64,000 bases of DNA, taken from NCBI GenBank assembly GCA_000349905.1, contig KB722743.1:305923-369922 (forward strand), in the 5' to 3' direction. This document shows positions 58,561 to 64,000 of this stretch, piece after piece; the first letter of the stretch is position 1, and each line of letters starts with the position of its first letter. The DNA is from Volvariella volvacea V23 (Eukaryota; Basidiomycota; Agaricomycetes; Agaricales; Pluteaceae). A model generated the notes under the pieces. It had not been told where the DNA came from. It worked only from the letters and a program-made list of their open reading frames with translations, and searched no databases. A program made the translations under genes and the position numbers.

Positions 58561-60206
58561 TCACTCTTCCTCTTCCTCCTCCTCCTCCTCTTCTTCTTCT
58601 TCTTCCTCTTCCTCACCACCCTCCAGGTCATGGTCGGACTGGCTATCCCCGTCCTCATCTGACTCGATCTGTTTGCGTTTTTTGTTGTTACTCCTGGATG
58701 TAGGATCATCTACAGCTTCACCGTCAGCCAGCGTTAAGCATGTCAATCGCGTGCCATTGGAGTCATATACTGCAGAGGGTTGTATCTCCAGTACATCCTT
58801 CGCCCCGTCCTTCTGCAGATTGGATAGGTCGTAAAGGTCGTAAAGGTGGATTTTGCCGTCTGACGAGGCGGTACAAACTATAGTGGTTGATTTTCGAATT
58901 GCGGATGCAGGTAATGCTATGTCTATTGTCTGAACCGCCTTCACACTACGATGGTGTAAGAGATAGCACGAGGATAGTGGGCCCACACACCGATTTACGT
59001 GCCCAACCATGGAAGCTACTATTGTTGGGACATCTTGGTCCAGCACATTGTCGTATATAGAGACTTTTCTATCTTCAGCACCCACTAGCAGTACCTCATC
59101 TTCGCCGTCTATGCGCTTGACAAATTTGACATCTTGTATTCGAGATGGATGGTTAATTGTGTGTATTAATGCCATTTTCTTGAGGGCTGTGATGAGCAGG
59201 GAGCACAATGAGTTGGGGGGACGCACCCACTGTGGTGTATACATCAATCGCAGACCCCGACTGTACAACAAAATGAGAGCCTGTTGTTGACCATCTTACA
59301 ACTTCACCCTCTTCAGGAGGACAAGCAACTTGATATTTAATTGTATTATATAGGAGAATTTTAGGTATGCTTACCTTTTCCAAGCTTGGTACTTGCAACA
59401 CCCTTTCCACGCATCAAGTCCCACATGCGGAGGGTCTTGTCTTTACCAACACTAAGTGCTACTTTCCTAGATGGATGCACAGCAACACAATTAACGCGTC
59501 CTTTGTGTCCCTTGAGTGCTCGCAGTATAGACCAATCCCTTGCACGGAATAGACATAATGTCCCGTCCTCCGAAGCAGATAACAGGTGAGAACGTGACGG
59601 AAAATTGAGATGTGTTATCGAGCCTAATAATGTCATGAGTGAAGCCTATGAGAAATCAAAGAAGAAAGCACCTTGGTGGTGCATAAGTCCTCCAACTTCT
59701 TTTTTCCTCCGCAAATCCCAGACCTTGATGATCTCGTCCGAGCTACCTGTAGCAAGCCATTTCCCACCCCCAGGTGAGGCAGCAACAGCCTTGATACATG
59801 ACACATGCGCAGGGAAAATGAATATTGGTTTTAAGTGATAATTCGGTTGGCCATCTGGTGACGTTGTTATAGTTCCCTCTAGACCATACAGAAGTTTCTC
59901 GTATGAACCCGCTACGACCTTGAACGTCGAAGGTAGTGTAGGTAAGGTGGGGGCCGGATCTAGTACACTAACAGGTTTCAATTCATGTTCAGCTTTAGAA
60001 TTCAGTGGATCATTTGCGGGAGTGGGGACTTTCTCCTTGCCCTTCCCTTTGGCCTGAGTGGGCGATGCTACTTTCTCCGTTACGTGTCTCGTATCGACAG
60101 CAGGCTTCGAAGCCCTGTGCTCCCTTTCTTTGGGCTTTTCTAGTCTGGGCTTCTTGAGTAGTGGGCCGTCTCTGTGCTTGTTGGAAGATTGAGTGTTCTT
60201 GGGCAT
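58561..60206 (-). CDS. MAK11: WD40 ribosome-assembly factor Mak11/PAK1IP1-like
   Basis: Nucleolar WD40 protein needed for an early step of 60S subunit assembly. The start MPKNTQSSNKHRDGPLLKKP is basic and followed by a Lys/Pro-rich leader. The propeller begins FKVVAGSYEKLLYGLEG and continues AASPGGGKWLATGSSDEIIK, VWDLRRKKEVGGLMHHQGS, LLSASEDGTLCLFRARDW, LKGHKGRVNCVAVHPSRKVA, LSVGKDKTLRMWDLMRGKGV and STIVCTASSDGKIHLYDLYD-like blades, which is the Mak11/PAK1IP1 pattern. It has about five exons. The C-terminus is NNKKRKQIESDEDGDSQSDH and then 17 consecutive Glu codons before the stop at 58561-58563. Divergent from GatA with only 122 bp between starts. Confidence 0.9.
58564..58614 (-). repeat. 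GAG/GAA trinucleotide repeat encoding poly-Glu
   Basis: 51 bp of mixed GAG and GAA codons (17 Glu) at the extreme 3' end of the Mak11 coding sequence. Such a microsatellite can change in length; the reading frame is kept because the unit is three bases. Confidence 0.9.
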
Positions 60207-60328
60207 CTTCGCGATTCACCCTTATGAAGCTCAATAATTTGATCAAATCTTTTGTTTATTGATGCTGCTTGTGCCAAACAGCACGCTAAATTCTTTCGGC
60301 GTAGGCCCCCAAGAGCGCAAAGTTTGGA
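60207..60328. promoter_or_regulatory. Compact divergent promoter MAK11 / GatA
   Basis: 122 bp between the two start codons. Both genes serve protein synthesis (cytosolic ribosome assembly and mitochondrial tRNA charging), so co-regulation is plausible but not shown by any recognised site. Confidence 0.6.
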
Positions 60329-62271
60329 ATGCGTTCCAATGCGGTAGCACCTGCGCTTATATTTCGTCGATTCCCTCTTGTTCGTGGCTGGAGGAGGTCC
60401 CACCACAGTGCACACGCTAATTGGAGGTTCGTTGCTGAGAACAGGAATCCCAGCATTAATGCACTGGTTTATACCACGCCAGAGAACACTTCGGCAGACG
60501 CGACCGCACACCTAACTCTCCATGGAAGAGCAGTGGCGATCAAGGATAATATATGTACTTCCTCAATGCCCACAACCTGTTCTTCCCGTATGCTTAAAGG
60601 TGAGTCAGCGACTACATACTGCAGGTCTACGACTGATGGCTGGTGGAGATTTCACGTCGCCTTATGATGCAACCGTGGTCAAATTATTAAAGAATGCTGG
60701 TGTAGATATTATTGGGAAAGCTAACTGCGATGAGTTTGGTATGGGGTTCGTCATGCCCCCTCCTCTTCCTCTGTGACACTTTAACACGTCTGTAGGTCTT
60801 TGAACATCCACTCCGTTCATGGCCCAGTTATAAACCCTTTTCAACCTACAACCATCCCGGGTTCTGGGAATGTACGAAGGTCTGCAGGAGGGAGTTCTGG
60901 TGGTAGTGCTGCGGCCGTCGCAGCTGGGATGTGTTATGCGTGAGTATTACATCCACGGCATAGTAGCAGACGTTTACCGGTACAGCGCCCTAGGAACTGA
61001 CACTGGTGGTTCTATTCGTATACCGGCTTCGTACTGCGGAGTCGTGGGCCTCAAGCCCTCATATGGCCTCATAAGTGAGATTTATTGTCCCTCCCGCTTC
61101 GATGGATTTCATGTCTATGTTTCTTCTAGGCAGATGGGGCGTCGTATCCTATGCGGATAGCTTGGACTGTGTTGGAATTCTCGCAACAGATGTGACTTCT
61201 GTTCAAAATGTTTTTCGTAAGTCGTGCAATTAATTTGCGTAAATTATGCCGAACACGCCCCAAAACCCAGGAGTATTGTCGGTATACGATGACAAAGACC
61301 CGACTGCTGCAACAGAGGCCATCAGGAAACAAGCTCATGAAGCTGCTCAAGAATTACTCACTCGTTGGGCAGGTCGGTCCGACCTATGTGGGTTGAGAAT
61401 CGGCATTCCTCAGGAATACTTCCCTTCCGAGTTGTCTAGTGATATCATAGAGGCCACCCGGCAAACGATTACGTTGTTGAAGGAGAATGGAGCAACGGTC
61501 GTTCCTGTCTCGCTACCTTCAACCTCCTATGCCCTCAGTGCTTACTATGTTCTGGCGAGTGCCGAAGCAAGCAGTAACTTAGCGCGGTATGACGGTGTAG
61601 AATACGGTATGTTCGTGCGCATGGGACAGAGTCCGGCATCTGATGAAACTGCTTTGATTTAGGGCTGAATATCAAAGCGTCTCCCGGGACAAACCTATTC
61701 AAGACATCCGACGTATATGCCCAAAGTCGTTCTCTTGGCTTTGGAAAAGAAGTTCAGAAACGCATTCTACTAGGGACCTATGCACTGACAGCGGAGTATG
61801 TAAACACTTGCTGCTATTGATCCCACCCAATACTGACACACCCTACTACGCTGTAGTGCATTTGACAATTACTTCTTGCAAGCTCAAAGGACTCGACAGC
61901 TTATTAAGAACGATTTCAATTCCGTGTTTGCCACGCCCGATCTCTACTCTGAATCCAGCGGTGCGTCCAAGGATGGTGTAGATGTTTTGCTCCATCCCTC
62001 AGCCATTCGCACTGCTCCGCCTTTGAGTGAACGCACAGAAGGGAAATCCACGGCGGAAGAGGAGGATTCGTTAAGCGCCTATGTACAAGACGTATTGACG
62101 GTGCCTGCATCTTTGGCCGGCTTACCAGCTTTGAGTGTGCCAGCTGTCCAGAACTCGAAGAAAGATGGGTGGCCGGTAGGTATAAGCATCGTTGGACAGT
62201 GGGGCTGTGATGAGATCGTCATGAGGGTTGGAGAGATTGTTGAGAAACTGAGCCGAGAAGGTGGCGCGTGA
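60329..62271 (+). CDS. HER2: Mitochondrial glutamyl-tRNA(Gln) amidotransferase subunit A
   Basis: GatA, the glutaminase subunit that makes Gln-tRNA(Gln) from Glu-tRNA(Gln) in mitochondria. The N-terminus has many Arg and Ser and almost no acids ([20 protein letters not shown]), a mitochondrial presequence. The amidase signature residues are all visible: Lys in [10 protein letters not shown], the Ser-rich loop [16 protein letters not shown], and the catalytic Ser in [16 protein letters not shown]. Other family blocks are [66 protein letters not shown] and [20 protein letters not shown]. The C-terminus ends [18 protein letters not shown]. About ten exons. Length is near 470 residues, normal for the subunit. 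Confidence 0.93.
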
Positions 62272-62756
62272 GTATATCCGTCCGATATCTAGAGATTGTA
62301 ATATACTGTTACCTTAATGGATAGAAGCCAATTTTACTCAGCTTCCCCCCTTTGCTGCAACCTGGCGTATGGTGTCGGCGTCAACTCGTTCCCTTTCATA
62401 GATGTGGGACCTCCTAAAGCCAGTAATATGCCATTTCAGCGCCCATAGGGATGCCCAGCTTAAAGTGTGAATCGGCCACCATGAAACTGCCCTGTGAATT
62501 AAGTTGGCACTACACATGGAGATACCCCAGGTCTGACAACATGGTTGACGTCAGGATAGATCTTAAGAAACTCAGCGAGTCGATTCGAACAAGGGCCAGG
62601 TACATACATTCGTTGAACCAGTGCGACGGTTATTAAACGAGTTCATATATTTGTGCCTGTTGTCTCGCAATGCTGTTGCACGTCTGTCCTTCACCATACA
62701 GTACTGCGGCGAACACAAACCTGGTACTACTACATTGCACAATCCGGGCTTCATGA
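62272..62756. other. Intergenic region GatA / Atg101
   Basis: Same-strand spacer of about 485 bp that should contain the Atg101 promoter. Short frames (for instance 62451-62636) have no recognisable domain. Confidence 0.5.
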
Positions 62757-63749
62757 ATGTTTGAACCACTATTCCCGGCGAATCCCTCCCCCGAATCACA
62801 CCCAACAATCACCATCAACCTTGTGCGGTGTCTCCCTAGCGCTCTGAGTGCCACTAATCATCAGGTTGTATGCAGGTTCTAGACAGGTCGTCAACGAGAG
62901 ATGTTCTCCGTGGCATTCTACATTCAGTCTTTTTCCATCGACTATTTGGGATGGTCAAGCCCCAGACATTTGAGGTGCTTGATGTGACCATGGTGCGTTT
63001 GCCATCAGATTCTGGCCTCGTTCCCGCACTTACGGGAATGTTTGTCAATGGGTATGAATGCTCATGTGGGCCCCCTTGTTGGTCAATGGATTCTTTGGTG
63101 TCGTCATCTGGTCAAGCCTGGCGTTTCGGACCCGGAGATTGAGCAAGTCATTAATGAGAAAGTGGATGCCTTTTGGAGGGCGTTGGAAGGTGGGACGGAT
63201 AAACGCGGACAGGTGAATATGGTTTGGTTGACCCTGCCATTCAATGCTGATTGACGCAATATGTATTAGATTGTAATCATATTTCTTGAGAAAAAGGAAC
63301 AACAGAAGCGGTCATGGATTCCATTGTCGTTCCTGCAAGACCCACCGGAGATTCCTTGGGAGCAATGGTGTGTTGTGCCTCTCTGAGTCTGCTCAACAAC
63401 GGGGCTTCACCGAAGAGGTGCGATTGACGCTGTTCTGACTCTGTCCCTTTCCAGGATTATCGATGCGGAGTTACGCCAACCGAAAAATGACGCGGGTGAG
63501 CATTTCATATCTGACCCTCAACGCCAACCTGCAGACGCAGATTGACTAGGCGCTGATGCTGGTGTGGCAGACCGTCAAAAGTTTACTTCGAATCTAATGT
63601 CAACGCTAACAAAGTCACTGCATACTATATTGACGCACACGACTTCGGAAAGAGGGAGGTCTTCGGTGCCGCTGATAACGGAGGCAGGAGGAGTGTCGCC
63701 GTTTCCTTACAAGGTTGCCGTCAAGCTGAATGGTGTTGTCGTTGGGTAG
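62757..63749 (+). CDS. ATG101: Autophagy protein Atg101 (HORMA domain)
   Basis: Partner of Atg13 in the Atg1/ULK initiation complex; present in most fungi but absent from budding yeast. Exon 1 (from 62757) reads MFEPLFPANPSPESHPTITI then NL. A phase-0 splice leads to VLDRSSTRDVLRGILHSVFF and HRLFGMVKPQTFEVLDVTM. Next exons give VSDPEIEQVINEKVDAFWRA, IFLEKKEQQKRSWIPLSFLQ, PPEIPWEQW, then IIDAELRQPKND. The last exon ends GVSPFPYKVAVKLNGVVVG-stop. The match runs over the whole length of the single HORMA domain. The start ATG is not the first in the region, but it is the one that gives the conserved TITINL-VLDRS junction. Confidence 0.92.
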
Positions 63750-64000
63750 TTTTCAAAAATTTTGGCATTTCTTGGGAGTTCGGTAAGTCTACATGTTGCC
63801 ATGATGGCGGACGAACTATTTACACTCCAGAGACGTAGGGATTTCTGTTGTGGATATAAGAGTTTGCGACGGACATACAAATGTCAACATTAGGGTATCA
63901 TTAAACTGCTCACTGGCATGCATGTATTTCAGTTATTGTGCATTATTCCTTCTCATGTCGAATCCACACCACTGTTGACTTTTTGACAAAGAATCCAGCC
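63750..64000. other. 3' flank of Atg101, nothing recognised
   Basis: The last 251 bases are AT-richer and hold no convincing gene start; they are presumably 3' UTR and spacer. Confidence 0.5.

Noticed and set aside
1..64000. tRNA, rRNA, CRISPR or prophage features
   Set aside because: A visual search for tRNA B-box-like GGTTCGA motifs found them only inside protein-coding exons; no direct-repeat arrays or ribosomal RNA were seen. This was by eye only, and tRNAscan/Infernal would be decisive.

Overview
This is a stretch of nuclear DNA from a filamentous fungus, most likely an agaricomycete mushroom (Basidiomycota). Genes are packed tightly on both strands and cut by many short introns, mostly about 50-60 nt. 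The families also fit: a six-TM hybrid histidine kinase of basidiomycete type, a Pcp1/Spc110-like spindle pole protein with a PACT tail, a GH35 beta-galactosidase, DEP-DH-PH-CNH RhoGEF, Atg101 and a fungal LINE fragment. Gene models were built by hand from reading frames plus splice signals, so terminal exons and starts are less certain than the cores.

Layout. 1-1381: two tandem BTB/POZ genes on the minus strand, the first cut by the window edge. 1640-1765: a frameshifted flavin-monooxygenase relic beside a complete Baeyer-Villiger-type monooxygenase (2060-3997, minus). 4668-10256: a long coiled-coil spindle pole body protein (plus), convergent with cardiolipin synthase (10470-11551, minus). 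12456-13271: the first of three RING/coiled-coil/basic-tail genes. 14162-14957: ribosomal protein uL5 (RPL11), interrupted by a 100-N block that appears to be a false gap. 15171-19531: hybrid histidine kinase (minus). 20328-21662: second RING/coiled-coil gene. 21853-22637: ESCRT-II subunit Vps25. 23100-27698: secreted beta-galactosidase. 27780-29420: DEK_C + HIRIP3-like chromatin protein. 29421-32842: a gene-poor stretch with a 5'-truncated LINE carrying an RNase H domain. 32843-34227: nitronate monooxygenase. 35269-36107: a small protein with two Zn2Cys6 clusters. 36743-38884: unrecognised coiled-coil protein. 39256-40404: third RING/coiled-coil gene. 41292-43211: KHDC4/BLOM7-like KH protein. 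43500-49154: Rom-like RhoGEF with what look like two DH domains. 49471-51303: METTL2/Trm140-like tRNA methyltransferase. 51470-54285: amino acid permease. 55133-58494: G-patch protein (GPATCH1/TGH-like). 58561-60206: Mak11/PAK1IP1 WD40 protein. 60329-62271: mitochondrial GatA (HER2). 62757-63749: Atg101.

Most genes are housekeeping: translation and ribosome assembly (uL5, Mak11, GatA, Trm140-like), splicing/RNA (KHDC4-like, GPATCH1-like), membrane traffic and autophagy (Vps25, Atg101), mitochondrial lipid (Crd1), and cell wall/polarity signalling (Rom-like GEF, histidine kinase). Several pairs share short divergent promoters (Mak11/GatA 122 bp; RhoGEF/Trm140-like 316 bp; coiled-coil/RING 371 bp). 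No tRNA, rRNA or CRISPR array was seen.

The points most worth a second look are: the three RING/coiled-coil paralogues with one shared intron site; the duplicated Zn2Cys6 cluster with duplicated intron position; the tandem DH domains; an apparent 2-nt lesion directly after the phosphoacceptor histidine of the histidine kinase; and the false gap in uL5.
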